58,570 nt of DNA from Paenibacillaceae bacterium. GTDB taxonomy: Bacteria > Bacillota > Clostridia > Lachnospirales > Lachnospiraceae. The stretch is taken from the NCBI GenBank assembly GCA_015057705.1, contig SVDU01000029.1, positions 1-58,570 on the forward strand. The letters are read 5' to 3'. A program made the translations under genes and the position numbers. The notes beneath the pieces were generated by a model that was not told where the DNA came from, did not search any database, and saw only the letters and a program-made list of their open reading frames with translations. Each line of letters opens with the position of its first letter. Position 1 is the stretch's first letter. This document shows positions 25,906 through 35,445 of the stretch, in pieces.

Positions 25906-25928
25906 TCACACTGCACCCATCCCAACAA

Positions 25929-25970
25929 GGAGAGGAGCCCCAATCATTTACGGAGCCCCTCTCCTTTCTT
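25929..25970 (+). terminator. Terminator after the AraC gene
   Basis: GGAGAGG and CCTCTCC form a 7-bp stem with further partial pairing inside, followed by TTTCTT. Confidence 0.7.
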
Positions 25971-26086
25971 ATCCCCTCCCCTATAAAGTCACTTTTTTAA
26001 TAAAAGAGGTCAATAAAAACAGGGTAACTTCATGTGCATACAACTAAAATAATAGTATGAATCCGAAAGAAAGGGGTATAAAAGGC

Positions 26087-28093
26087 ATGAATTATATCAG
26101 AGAAGACCAGGGAGCTATTATTTTTGAAAATGACGGGGAAACCCTCCGTATTGAGCCATGGGGAACAAATTCCCTGCGGGTGCGAGCCGTGATGATGGGG
26201 AATATCAAAGATACAGATTACGATTACGCACTTCTTAAAGCACAATATACATCAGCTGCAATCATAATAAAAGATGAGTTTAACGGCTCAATTACCAATG
26301 GAGCAATTACCGCAGTGTTATCAGTAGACGACTGGCACAAAAGATGCAGGGTAAGCTTTTTTAACCAGAAGGGAGAACTACTTCTGGAGGAAGAAAAAGC
26401 CGGGGGAGCCCTTAATAAAAAGACCAGAGAGTTTAAACCCAGACTGGGAGGTGACTATGAGCTGACGGTCACATTTGCATCCGATCAGTCAGAACGGCTG
26501 TACGGAATGGGGCAGTATCAGCAGGAAGTCTTAAATGTGAAGAACTGCATTTTAGAACTTGCCCATAGAAATTCCCAGGCCTCTGTTCCGTTTGTACTTT
26601 CCGATAAAGGATATGGCTTTTTCTGGCATAACCCTGCAGTAGGAACCGCCTCCTTTGGAAAGAACATTACCCAGTGGTATGCGGAAAGCACCAAGCAGAT
26701 GGATTACTGGATCACTGCAGGGGATACCCCCGAAGAAATCGTGGGAGCCTATGCCAAAGCCACGGGAACACCTCCTCCCATGCCCGAACATGGTCTTGGA
26801 TTCTGGCAGTGCAAGTTAAGATACTGGAATCAGGAAGAACTTTTAAACGTTGCCAGAGAATATCATAAAAGAGAAATTCCGGTAGACGTGATCGTGGTTG
26901 ATTTCTACCACTGGCCGAAGTGCGGTGACTACCGTTTTGATGAAAATGATTTCCCTGATCCAAAAGCAATGGTAGAAGAACTAAACAGTTATGGAATGGA
27001 GCTGATGGTTTCCATCTGGCCACAGGTGAACTTAACCAGTGAAAATTATGAGGAAATGAAACAGAAAGGGCTGCTTGTAAAATCAGAACGTGGAGTTCCC
27101 ATTGCAATGCGGTTCCAGGGAGAGAATGCATTCTTTGATGCGACCAATCCAAAAGCCAGAGAATATGTATGGAACTTATGCAGAAAGAATTATTTTGACT
27201 ATGGGATTAAAACCTTCTGGCTTGATGAGGCCGAGCCGGAATTTTCCACATATGAGTATGACAATTACCGTTACTATATGGGACCCGTTAATCAGATCGG
27301 AAACATTTATCCCCAGCTCTACGCAAAAACCTTCTATGACGGTCAGATTGCTGCCGGTATGGATACAGCGGTTAATCTGCTGCGCTGTGCCTGGGCGGGC
27401 AGCCAGCGCTATGGCGCACTGGTATGGTCCGGGGATATCCACAGCGATTGGAAGACGTTGAGAGAACAGCTTTGTGCAGGTCTGAATATGGGAATAGCAG
27501 GAATTCCCTGGTGGACGACTGACATCGGAGGATTCATGGGCGGAGATCCCACAGATCCTTCCTTCCAGCAGCTGTTTGTTCGCTGGTTCCAGTGGGGAAC
27601 GTTCTGTCCGGTTATGCGGCTTCATGGTGACAGGAGTCCATCAAAGCCGGTTAATCACGCAGACGGTTCCCCATCAATGCCAACGGGAGCAGATAATGAA
27701 ATATGGAGCTTCGGAGAAGAAAACACACCTATTTTAGAAAAATACATACACTTCAGAGAAGCAATGAGGCCTTATTTACGAAAATTAATGAATGAAGCCC
27801 ATGAATTTGGTAAACCAGTCATGCGTACCATGTTCTATGAATTCCCCCAGGATGAGATGTGCTGGGATCTGACCGATCAGTATATGTTTGGTTCTGATAT
27901 TCTGGCAGCGCCAATTCTTTACGAGAATACATACGAAAGGGATGTATATCTCCCACGGGGAGCAAGCTGGACCCTGATTTATGATGGAAAAAAATACGAA
28001 GGAGGACAAATTGTTCATCAGACAGCCGGTATTGATCAAATTCCAGTTTTTCTACGTGACGGAAGTCAGAAAGAATTGATTGGAAAAATATAA
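26087..28093 (+). CDS. GH31 glycosidase, alpha-xylosidase/alpha-glucosidase type
   Basis: 668 residues from the ATG at 26087, preceded by AAAGAAAGGGG; an earlier in-frame ATG at 26057 has no ribosome site. The GH31 barrel is clear: FWQCKLRYWNQEELLNVARE, VDVIVVDFYHWPKCGDYRFD, the nucleophile strand GIKTFWLDEAEPEFS, WSGDIHSDWKTLREQLCAGL, and PWWTTDIGGFMGG. WLDEAEPE is typical of YicI-like alpha-xylosidases, but alpha-glucosidases share it. No signal peptide, so it acts in the cytoplasm on imported oligosaccharides such as xyloglucan pieces. No transporter is adjacent. Confidence 0.9.
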   Translation: MNYIREDQGAIIFENDGETLRIEPWGTNSLRVRAVMMGNIKDTDYDYALLKAQYTSAAIIIKDEFNGSITNGAITAVLSVDDWHKRCRVSFFNQKGELLLEEEKAGGALNKKTREFKPRLGGDYELTVTFASDQSERLYGMGQYQQEVLNVKNCILELAHRNSQASVPFVLSDKGYGFFWHNPAVGTASFGKNITQWYAESTKQMDYWITAGDTPEEIVGAYAKATGTPPPMPEHGLGFWQCKLRYWNQEELLNVAREYHKREIPVDVIVVDFYHWPKCGDYRFDENDFPDPKAMVEELNSYGMELMVSIWPQVNLTSENYEEMKQKGLLVKSERGVPIAMRFQGENAFFDATNPKAREYVWNLCRKNYFDYGIKTFWLDEAEPEFSTYEYDNYRYYMGPVNQIGNIYPQLYAKTFYDGQIAAGMDTAVNLLRCAWAGSQRYGALVWSGDIHSDWKTLREQLCAGLNMGIAGIPWWTTDIGGFMGGDPTDPSFQQLFVRWFQWGTFCPVMRLHGDRSPSKPVNHADGSPSMPTGADNEIWSFGEENTPILEKYIHFREAMRPYLRKLMNEAHEFGKPVMRTMFYEFPQDEMCWDLTDQYMFGSDILAAPILYENTYERDVYLPRGASWTLIYDGKKYEGGQIVHQTAGIDQIPVFLRDGSQKELIGKI

Positions 28094-28274
28094 ATTCTTC
28101 TTCTTTAAATTCCTCTATCTGGTAAAAAAACATGGAATATGAAAAAAACTGACCCAAAACAGATTCCATTTTTACCAAAAATTACATGTAGAGCGCTAAA
28201 TATTACATGAACGAAAAATATGCAGACTTTTGTAGTATAATCACCTCAATGGAAACAGGAAGGGAGGAGATACG

Positions 28275-28445
28275 ATTTTTACAGCAATTGCATTTATTGT
28301 AATTGGGTTGCTTCTGGTATTTATGCCATATGAAAAATTTCTTGAAATTTTTCCGGCAGCCAAATCCAAAATAATGATTAAAGTTTTAGGGGGCTTTTTT
28401 CTGATTTTTGGTTTTGGTTACATATTACTGGCGCTGTTCGTGTAA
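28275..28445 (+). CDS. Small membrane protein, possible ATT start
   Basis: The open frame gives TAIAFIVIGLLLVFMPYEKF, LEIFPAAKSKIMIKV and LGGFFLIFGFGYILLALFV: 56 residues with two membrane helices. No ATG, GTG or TTG is in frame near the start. AGGGAGGAG (28261-28269) sits 5 bases before an ATT at 28275, so translation from ATT is the simplest reading. A TATAAT near 28233 could be its promoter. Function unknown. It lies alone between the GH31 gene and recQ and ends before the terminator at 28552. Confidence 0.42.
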   Translation: MFTAIAFIVIGLLLVFMPYEKFLEIFPAAKSKIMIKVLGGFFLIFGFGYILLALFV

Positions 28446-28551
28446 GATACAATTTTTACAGTTCAGTTTTGGAATATCAATATCATATGCAATCAGACAA
28501 GTATGAAAAACTGTGATTTCAATCATTATAAATGATCGGAAAAACACAAAA

Positions 28552-28586
28552 GAAAGAAGCGGCGGAACGATTTCCCCGCTTTTTTC
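28552..28586 (+). terminator. Terminator upstream of recQ
   Basis: AAGCGG and CCGCTT pair across a 13-base loop and run into TTTTTT. Confidence 0.7.
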
Positions 28587-28704
28587 TTATGAAGATATGG
28601 AATATTTAAAATTTAAGAACCTGTTAACTGGAAAAATCAGGCGTATGATGTTATAATGAAAAAAATGAAACAAATATAGAAAAAGGAGCACAAAAATACG
28701 ATAC

Positions 28705-30537
28705 ATGGATAAACATCAAGTACTCAGGCACTATTTCGGTTACGACAGTTTCCGGGAAGGGCAGGAAATACTGATTGACAGCATTCTGGCAGGGAGAGAT
28801 GCCATGGGGATTATGCCGACTGGTTCAGGTAAGTCTCTTTGCTTTCAGGTTCCGGCTCTTATGACAGAAGGAATTACTTTAGTTATTTCCCCTTTGATTT
28901 CCCTGATGAAAGATCAGGTCGCTTCACTCAATCAGGCAGGCATTCACGCCGCATATCTTAACAGTTCTTTAAGTTCAAGTCAGTATATAAAAGCCCTCGC
29001 TTATGCACGGGAAGGGCGCTATCCCATTATTTACGTTGCACCGGAACGGCTTTTGACCGAAGAATTTTTGGATTTTTGTTTAAACGTCCGGATTTCCATG
29101 GTGGCAGTGGACGAAGCTCATTGCGTATCCCAGTGGGGACAGGACTTCAGACCCAGCTATTTAAAGATTGTTGATTTTATTGAAAAACTTCCAAAACGAC
29201 CTGTTATCAGTGCTTTTACTGCTACAGCCACAAAGGAGGTTCGTGAAGATATTATTGACATTTTAATGCTTCAGGATCCGGCTGTTGTATCAACTGGTTA
29301 TGACAGACCGAATCTTTATTTAAGTGTGCAGTCTCCGAAGGATAAGTATGCCACCATGATAAATTTTGTGGAGAGACATCCGGGGCAGTGTGGAATCATC
29401 TATTGTCTCACCAGAAAGATGGTGGAGGAAGTTTGTGGGAAATTAAACAAAGAGGGATTTTCTGCAACCAGGTATCATGCAGGACTAAGTGATGCAGAAC
29501 GCAGAACCAATCAGGATGACTTTATTTATGACAAAAGCCTTATTATGGTGGCTACCAATGCCTTTGGAATGGGAATTGATAAGTCCAATGTCCGCTATGT
29601 CATTCATTATAATATGCCAAAAAATCTGGAGTCCTATTATCAGGAAGTGGGACGCTGCTCCAGGGACGGGGAACCGGGAGAATGCCTGCTTCTTTATGGT
29701 GGTCAGGATGTGATCACCAATCAGATGTTTATTGAAAGCAATCAGGATAATCAGGAGCTTGATCCCATCACCCGAAAGCTTGTGGAAGAACGGGACAGAG
29801 AACGGCTTAAAAAAATGACCTATTACTGTTTTACCAACGATTGCCTGAGGGATTACATACTCCGCTATTTTGGAGAGTATAAGGAAAATTACTGCGGGAA
29901 TTGTTCCAACTGCTTAACCGGATTTGAGACTGTGGATGTGACGGATATTGCAAAAGCCATGATTGGATGTACGGAAACCAGCAGACAGCGGTATGGTGCC
30001 AACGTAATTATGGATACTTTGCATGGCGCCAATACAGCTAAGATCAGGAATTACGGGATGAATGAAAATCCCCATTATGCAGTATTATCAAAAGTTCCTG
30101 TATACAAGCTGAGGCAGGTCATGAATCATCTTCTTTTAAAGGAGTATCTGTCTGTTACCAACGATGAATATGCCATTGTAAAGCTGACGCAAAAGGCAGG
30201 TGCTGTTTTAAATGAAGAAGAAACCATTCTCATGAAGATGGCAAAAGAGGAAGCCGCCGTTTCACAGGGAAAAGAAAACCGTAAGACAAAGAAGAGCAGT
30301 TCATCGGCACTGGATCTTTCTAAGGCGGACGAAGAACTGTTTGAAAAATTAAGAACACTCCGCCTTAAAATAGCCAAGGAGGAAAAAGTACCGCCCTATA
30401 TTGTATTTTCTGATAAAACCCTGATCCATATGTCGGTGCAAAAACCAAAAAACCGGGAAGAGATGCTTCTGGTATCCGGTGTGGGAACATTTAAATATGA
30501 TAAATATGGAGAAAGATTTTTAGAAATTTTAAAATAA
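28705..30537 (+). CDS. recQ: ATP-dependent DNA helicase RecQ
   Basis: 610 residues. Superfamily 2 helicase motifs: FREGQEILIDSILAGRDAMG, Walker A MPTGSGKSLCFQVPA, VAVDEAHCVSQWGQDFRPSY, SAFTATATKEVREDI, VATNAFGMGIDKSNVRYVIH and QEVGRCSRDGE. An RQC zinc cluster follows (NDCLRDYILRYF, YCGNCSNC, about 375-405), and an HRDC domain ends the protein (LRLKIAKEEKVPPYIVFSDK). It unwinds DNA 3' to 5' in recombination repair. The ATG at 28705 is 16 bases from AAAAGGAG, a long gap; no better in-frame start is seen. Confidence 0.95.
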   Translation: MDKHQVLRHYFGYDSFREGQEILIDSILAGRDAMGIMPTGSGKSLCFQVPALMTEGITLVISPLISLMKDQVASLNQAGIHAAYLNSSLSSSQYIKALAYAREGRYPIIYVAPERLLTEEFLDFCLNVRISMVAVDEAHCVSQWGQDFRPSYLKIVDFIEKLPKRPVISAFTATATKEVREDIIDILMLQDPAVVSTGYDRPNLYLSVQSPKDKYATMINFVERHPGQCGIIYCLTRKMVEEVCGKLNKEGFSATRYHAGLSDAERRTNQDDFIYDKSLIMVATNAFGMGIDKSNVRYVIHYNMPKNLESYYQEVGRCSRDGEPGECLLLYGGQDVITNQMFIESNQDNQELDPITRKLVEERDRERLKKMTYYCFTNDCLRDYILRYFGEYKENYCGNCSNCLTGFETVDVTDIAKAMIGCTETSRQRYGANVIMDTLHGANTAKIRNYGMNENPHYAVLSKVPVYKLRQVMNHLLLKEYLSVTNDEYAIVKLTQKAGAVLNEEETILMKMAKEEAAVSQGKENRKTKKSSSSALDLSKADEELFEKLRTLRLKIAKEEKVPPYIVFSDKTLIHMSVQKPKNREEMLLVSGVGTFKYDKYGERFLEILK

Positions 30538-30539
30538 TA

Positions 30540-30586
30540 AATTCTGCCAGGAACAATTTGATCTGCTTCCTGGCGGAATTTTTTTA
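30540..30586 (+). terminator. Terminator after recQ
   Basis: AATTCTGCCAGGAA pairs with TTCCTGGCGGAATT, followed by TTTTT. Confidence 0.85.
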
Positions 30587-30653
30587 ATTGAAATACAAAC
30601 TTCTGGGCATAATGAAACAGAAAAGTTTTTTGAAACAAACAGGAGGAGCGATT

Positions 30654-31790
30654 ATGAAGAAACCACTGGCTTTCCTATTTATTACTGCAATGATCCTGTG
30701 TCTGAATGGTTGTGGTTCCGGTATCGCTGTAAAAGAAAGCAGCAAAGCTTCCGCAGAAACAAAAACGGAAGAAGCAGAGGCAGCTCAGGCCACAGCAAAG
30801 GCAGCCACTGCCACTACATCCACTGCAGCCACAAAAGCAGTGAGGGCAACTCCGTCGGTGCCGGAGCTGGTCTTAAAGTATGGAGAAGTAAACCCTGAGG
30901 GGAATATTGATACCAAAGTTGCAGAAAAGTTTGCAGAATACGTATATGAATTGTCTGATGGAAGAATCAAAGTTGATATATTTCCAGGGGCAGTTCTGGG
31001 AGATGAGAAAACGTCTCTTAATTCATTAAAGACAGGGAATGGTTTGCTTGATTTGTACCGTATTAATACCAATGTACTGACTGGGTATGGGTTTAAAAAG
31101 CTGAATCTGTTTGGTCTTCCCTACATTTTCAAAAGCAGGGAAGGGATGTGGAAGGTTTTAGACAATAAGGAGCTTGGCAGAGCATTTCTAAATGAAGGAC
31201 AGGAAATTGGCGCCAATATGGTAGGTCTTTTCTATACAGATGAAGGTGCCAGAAATATTTTTACAACGGAGCCCATTAAAGGTCTTGCTGATTTAAAGAA
31301 TAAAAGAATCAGAGTGCCGGAATCCGTTCTTATGATGGATACCATATCTGCGCTGGGAGCACAGCCCATTCCCATGCGTTATGAAGATTTATATAATGCA
31401 CTGGCAAACGGTGATGTGGAAGGGGCTGAAAATCCCATTCCGGCGTATCTATCCAACCGTTTCTATGAGGTTGCACCTTATTATCTTTTAAGTGGACACG
31501 TTTTCAGCCCTGGAATCATCATGATGTCAGAACGAAAATGGAACACATTAAGCAAAGAAGACCAGAATCTCTTAAGGGAGGCCGGTAAAATGGCTTCGGA
31601 ATGGAACAAGAAAGAAATTGTTTCTGTAGAAGAGAAACTGAAAAAAGAGATGGTGGATAAAGGAGTAACGGTGATTCCCATGACTCAGAAAGAAGAAGAG
31701 GAAGCCAGAAAAGATGAAGAAATCGTCCGGGTCAGCTTTACACCGGGACTTGAAAGATGGTTATATAAAATAATTGATATTCAAAAATAA
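30654..31790 (+). CDS. DctP-type TRAP substrate-binding lipoprotein, orphan
   Basis: 378 residues from ATG with AGGAGG 7 bases upstream. Lipoprotein signal MKKPLAFLFITAMILCLNGC with Cys 20 as lipid site, then an Ala/Thr-rich linker (ATAKAATATTSTAATKAV). The DctP domain follows: LVLKYGEVNPEGNIDTKVAE, GAVLGDEKTSLNSLKTGNGL, LKNKRIRVPES and the family mark YNALANGDVEGAENPIPAYL. Family members bind C4-dicarboxylates or similar acids. The DctQ/DctM membrane proteins are not in the window. It faces the CitB/CitA genes tail to tail, which fits a role in sensing dicarboxylates; this is inference. Confidence 0.88.
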   Translation: MKKPLAFLFITAMILCLNGCGSGIAVKESSKASAETKTEEAEAAQATAKAATATTSTAATKAVRATPSVPELVLKYGEVNPEGNIDTKVAEKFAEYVYELSDGRIKVDIFPGAVLGDEKTSLNSLKTGNGLLDLYRINTNVLTGYGFKKLNLFGLPYIFKSREGMWKVLDNKELGRAFLNEGQEIGANMVGLFYTDEGARNIFTTEPIKGLADLKNKRIRVPESVLMMDTISALGAQPIPMRYEDLYNALANGDVEGAENPIPAYLSNRFYEVAPYYLLSGHVFSPGIIMMSERKWNTLSKEDQNLLREAGKMASEWNKKEIVSVEEKLKKEMVDKGVTVIPMTQKEEEEARKDEEIVRVSFTPGLERWLYKIIDIQK

Positions 31791-31791
31791 A

Positions 31792-31822
31792 AATAACAGG
31801 TGAAAAAATTTCACCTGTTATT
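31792..31822. terminator. Bidirectional terminator
   Basis: AATAACAGGTGAAA-AAA-TTTCACCTGTTATT, a perfect 14-bp stem between convergent genes. The stop codon of the response regulator lies inside the stem. Confidence 0.85.
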
Positions 31823-32498
31823 CTTTTACATACCGGTAAATAATTGATGGCCGTCCACCAGTGGTATAATCGATGTCACTGACAATTTGCTTTTTATCCA
31901 GAAGATAATTCATATATCTGCGTACGGTTACCCTTGATAAATGAACCTCCTCAGCAACGGTTTCACTGGTGAGTGAATCTGCAGGGTGTTCTCTCATAAA
32001 GGATAAAATAGTATCCAGAGTTTTTTCCTGAAGACCCTTTCGAAGAACTTCCTGCTGGGAAGCAGTGCCTGCAGAAACCTCAAACAGGGAATCCAGCTGT
32101 TCCTGAGAGAAAGTATCCTGCTTAAGCAGTTCCTGATGTTCCATAAACCGTGCCAATGCGTGATTAAAACGAACATATTCAAAAGGCTTCACCAGATAAT
32201 CAATGACTCCAAGGCCCAGTAGCTTCTTTACATGAGAAGCATCCGTTGCAGCAGTAACCATTATGACATCGATGTGCTTATGCAGCTTTCGTATCTCAGT
32301 AAGAAGTTCTACTCCTCCCATAACCGGCATGTAGACATCCATAATTGCCAGATCTGCGGTATGGTCCTTTAAATAATTAAGAGCATCTTTCCCATTGGAA
32401 AACTGGCCGGTTACTTTTAGATATTTGTTTAATTCCACATATTGTCTGTTAATAGAAGCTACCATGGGGTCATCCTCTATAATGATTACCTGATACAT
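31818..32498 (-). CDS. CitB/DpiA-type response regulator
   Basis: 226 residues from the ATG at 32498 (GAGGAGG upstream); a longer frame to 32564 lies within the kinase gene. Receiver: IIIEDDPMVASIN with the acidic pair, LAIMDVYMPVMGGVELLTEI with the phosphoacceptor Asp, VTAATDASHVKKLLGLGVID and YLVKPFEYVRF. A C-terminal winged helix follows (TSETVAEEVHLSRVTVRRYM and GGRPSIIYRY), as in the CitB/DcuR group. Its 29-base overlap with the sensor gene shows coupling. It likely activates the divergent malate genes. Confidence 0.9.
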   Translation of the reverse strand: MYQVIIIEDDPMVASINRQYVELNKYLKVTGQFSNGKDALNYLKDHTADLAIMDVYMPVMGGVELLTEIRKLHKHIDVIMVTAATDASHVKKLLGLGVIDYLVKPFEYVRFNHALARFMEHQELLKQDTFSQEQLDSLFEVSAGTASQQEVLRKGLQEKTLDTILSFMREHPADSLTSETVAEEVHLSRVTVRRYMNYLLDKKQIVSDIDYTTGGRPSIIYRYVKE

Positions 32499-34086
32499 GA
32501 TGATCCTCCTCTGTAAAGGTGATTGTAAATGAAGTACCTGTATTTTCTTCTGATTCCAACTCAATGATACCGTGATGCTGGTCTACCAGTTCCTTTATCA
32601 GGAACATACCGGACCCTCGTCCGTCTCCCTTGGTGGAAAATCCTTTTTCAAAAATATGATCCTTTAGATCTGCAGGGATCCCACTTCCTGTGTCATCAAC
32701 AGAAAGGATACTTCCCGATTGCCATATATTAATTCCTACTTCAATTTCTTTAATATCACAGCTTATGTCATTTAACTCTTCAATTGCATTTTCAATCAGA
32801 TTACCCAGAATGGTAATGTATAAATCCACTGGCAGGTGAAGCTCCGATTCCACACAGGAACTGTCAGGTTTGATGGTAAGACGGATCCCAAGTTCCCCTG
32901 CACGGATAATCTTACCAATTAAAAGTGCTGCAATGCTGGAAACCTGGATCTGCTTCGTTACCTCACTGACTGCAAGAGTAGATGCCATGCTTGTATTGAT
33001 GATAAAATCAGTCACTTTTTTTGGCTCCCCCATCTCAATAAAACCCAGGATGATATGAAGCTTATTTTTAAATTCATGGTTTAAGGCGCGGAGTGTCTCC
33101 ACCATGTAGCGGGCGCCGGTCAGTTCTTCTGCCAGACGGGTGTATTCCGTCTTATTGCGAAAGATGGATACGGCTCCGGCAGTTTTTCCATTTTCCATAA
33201 TGGGAATCCGGTTTGACATGATGTGTTTGCCATTTATCATAAGACTGATATTATATTCTGGCAAACCTGTCTTCAGGACATGAGGAAGTTTTGTTTCCGG
33301 ATATAGCTCTGTCAGCTTTGTTCCGTACTCCGGCATAATGTCCAGATCAAGTATTTTCTTTGCAGATTCATTAATGAGGATCAGTTCACCTTCGGTATTG
33401 ATGGCAAAGATTCCTTCTTCCAGGGCATCCAGTACTTCCTTCCTTTCAATATGGATTTTACGGAATTCTTCCGGTTTATAACCCAGCAGTATTTTTTTCA
33501 GACGGCTATACAGCAACTCGGAAACAATAAAGCCAATGGAAAGCAGCATCAGCGCCAGGAGCAGAAAAACAAGCAGGATATTTCTGGTCAGCTGGGAAAT
33601 ACTGGCAGTCAGTACAGAAACCATTACAAATCCAATGATTTCACCCTGTTCATTTTTTATGGAAAAAAAAGCACGGCGCTGGTTTCCTAAAGTACCTTTT
33701 CCGTTTGTGATGTATGGGGCAGCACCGTTTAATATGGCAGCCTCGTCATCTCCTACAAAGGTTTTTCCGATCAGTGCCTTGTTATTATGATAAAAGCGGA
33801 TGCTGTCTTTATTACAGATGGTAACCACATCAATATAGTCCAGTTCTTTAACCAGCAGATCCATGCGTTTATTAAAGGCCATAGAGGGCTGTCCCTTTTT
33901 TAATATATCAGCAACTTCCGGCATACCGGATATAAAAATACCAGCATTTTTTATGTTCATATCCAGAGAATTTCTTTTTGTGACCAGATTATAATGAAGT
34001 GACACACCTAAAGTCAGTAAAATAGCAAGCGTTATGCTGAAAATCTGAGAGACGTAGATCTGGTGTTCCAATGGTTTTTCTTTCAT
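32470..34086 (-). CDS. CitA/DcuS-type sensor histidine kinase
   Basis: 538 residues. Helix 1 (about 12-30), extracytoplasmic PAS-like sensor with SIRFYHNNKALIGKTFVGDD (the RxxH pattern that binds citrate or C4-dicarboxylates in this family), helix 2 (ILLVFLLLALMLLSIGFIVS, about 170-192), cytoplasmic PAS (LDALEEGIFAINTEGELILI), phosphorylation helix LNHEFKNKLHIILGFIEMGE, and ATPase boxes NLIENAIEEL, VDDTGSGIP and GDGRGSGMFLIKELV. It senses an external carboxylate and signals to the overlapping response regulator. Compare MalK/MalR in Bacillus, which controls malate uptake. Confidence 0.92.
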   Translation of the reverse strand: MKEKPLEHQIYVSQIFSITLAILLTLGVSLHYNLVTKRNSLDMNIKNAGIFISGMPEVADILKKGQPSMAFNKRMDLLVKELDYIDVVTICNKDSIRFYHNNKALIGKTFVGDDEAAILNGAAPYITNGKGTLGNQRRAFFSIKNEQGEIIGFVMVSVLTASISQLTRNILLVFLLLALMLLSIGFIVSELLYSRLKKILLGYKPEEFRKIHIERKEVLDALEEGIFAINTEGELILINESAKKILDLDIMPEYGTKLTELYPETKLPHVLKTGLPEYNISLMINGKHIMSNRIPIMENGKTAGAVSIFRNKTEYTRLAEELTGARYMVETLRALNHEFKNKLHIILGFIEMGEPKKVTDFIINTSMASTLAVSEVTKQIQVSSIAALLIGKIIRAGELGIRLTIKPDSSCVESELHLPVDLYITILGNLIENAIEELNDISCDIKEIEVGINIWQSGSILSVDDTGSGIPADLKDHIFEKGFSTKGDGRGSGMFLIKELVDQHHGIIELESEENTGTSFTITFTEEDHHVSGNHYRG

Positions 34087-34274
34087 GTAGTACTTCCTCC
34101 AATGAATCTATTGTATTAGAAACAGGCTGGAAAATCAACGGTTATCGGGATTATGAAGTTGGTTTTCTTTACTTACATAAGGTTTTAATAACGTTCACAA
34201 GATTTCAAAAGACCAGTATCGGTGATAACATACGGTTATAATATAAAGTCAACGAAAGGGAAGGGTGAAAAGTT
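34087..34274. promoter_or_regulatory. Divergent control region of citAB and the malate genes
   Basis: TATAAT at 34237-34242 gives a -10 for the malic enzyme gene with a poor -35 (CAGTAT at 34214), so activation by the neighbouring response regulator is likely. The malic enzyme ribosome site (AAAGGGAAGGG) is at the right edge. Confidence 0.5.
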
Positions 34275-35444
34275 ATGGATTATAACAAACTTGCACTGGA
34301 GCTTCACGAAAAAAACAAAGGAAAAATCGAAGTAATATCAAAGGTATCAGTAAAATGCAGAGAAGATTTAAGCACTGCTTATACACCGGGTGTGGCGGAG
34401 CCATGCAGAAAAATAAGAGATGATAAATCTGAAGTATACCGCTATACAGCAAAAGGAAATCTGGTGGCTGTGGTTACCGATGGAACAGCCGTACTGGGAC
34501 TTGGAGATATCGGCCCTGAAGCAGCAATGCCTGTAATGGAAGGAAAATCCATTCTTTTTAAAGAATTTGGCGGAGTGGATGCATTCCCTATCTGCCTCGA
34601 TACAAAAGACACAGAGGAAATTATCAAAACAGTCCGCTATCTTGCGCCCGGGTTTGGTGGCATTAATTTAGAAGATATTTCCGCACCCAGATGTTTTGAA
34701 ATAGAACGCCGCTTAAAAGAGGAACTGGATATTCCTGTATTCCATGACGATCAGCATGGAACAGCCATTGTGGTATCTGCGGGTATCATCAATGCATTAA
34801 AGGTGGTTGGAAAGAAAATCGATGAGGTAAAAGCAGTGATCAACGGGGCAGGATCTGCCGGTATTTCAATCTGCAAGCTCTTATTATCCATTGGAATGAA
34901 AGATGTGATTCTGGTTGATAAAAAGGGTGCTCTGGCAGAAGGCGAAGAGTGGATGAATGACGCTCAGAAGATGATGGCTCAGGTTACCAATCCGGAAAAC
35001 AAACATGGTGAATTAAAAGTTATTATGGAAGGAAGAGATATCTTTATCGGTGTTTCCGCTCCAGGAATCGTGACTACACAAATGGTGGCTTCTATGGCAA
35101 AGGATGCTATTGTATTTGCAATGGCAAATCCAACACCAGAGATCATGCCCGATGAAGCAAAGGAAGGCGGAGCAAGAATTATTGCAACAGGACGTTCCGA
35201 TTTTCCAAATCAGATCAACAATGTACTGGTATTTCCGGGAATATTCCGGGGAGCCCTCGACGCAAAAGCAACGGATATCACGGAAGAGATGAAGATAGCG
35301 GCTGCTTATGCAATTGCAGATATTATAAAGGAAGAAGAACTGACAGAGGAATACATCATACCAGGTGCATTTGATGAACGTGTTGCAAAAGCAGTTGCTG
35401 AAGCGGTGAAGCAAAAAGCAGTGGAGCAGGGGGTTGTAAAATAA
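34275..35444 (+). CDS. Malic enzyme (malate dehydrogenase, decarboxylating)
   Basis: 389 residues, the short bacterial type. [16 protein letters not shown] carries the catalytic Tyr, [20 protein letters not shown] and [20 protein letters not shown] the metal-binding acids, and [17 protein letters not shown] the dinucleotide fold. It converts malate to pyruvate and CO2 with NAD(P)+ reduction in the cytoplasm. It is followed after 1 base by the carboxylate transporter gene, so import and breakdown of malate are co-expressed, with CitAB-type control opposite. Confidence 0.94.
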   Translation: MDYNKLALELHEKNKGKIEVISKVSVKCREDLSTAYTPGVAEPCRKIRDDKSEVYRYTAKGNLVAVVTDGTAVLGLGDIGPEAAMPVMEGKSILFKEFGGVDAFPICLDTKDTEEIIKTVRYLAPGFGGINLEDISAPRCFEIERRLKEELDIPVFHDDQHGTAIVVSAGIINALKVVGKKIDEVKAVINGAGSAGISICKLLLSIGMKDVILVDKKGALAEGEEWMNDAQKMMAQVTNPENKHGELKVIMEGRDIFIGVSAPGIVTTQMVASMAKDAIVFAMANPTPEIMPDEAKEGGARIIATGRSDFPNQINNVLVFPGIFRGALDAKATDITEEMKIAAAYAIADIIKEEELTEEYIIPGAFDERVAKAVAEAVKQKAVEQGVVK

Positions 35445-35445
35445 A

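Noticed and set aside
34087-34274. A riboswitch or attenuator before the malic enzyme gene
   Set aside because: No stable hairpin with a T tract or known aptamer pattern was seen; the region is better explained as a divergent promoter.
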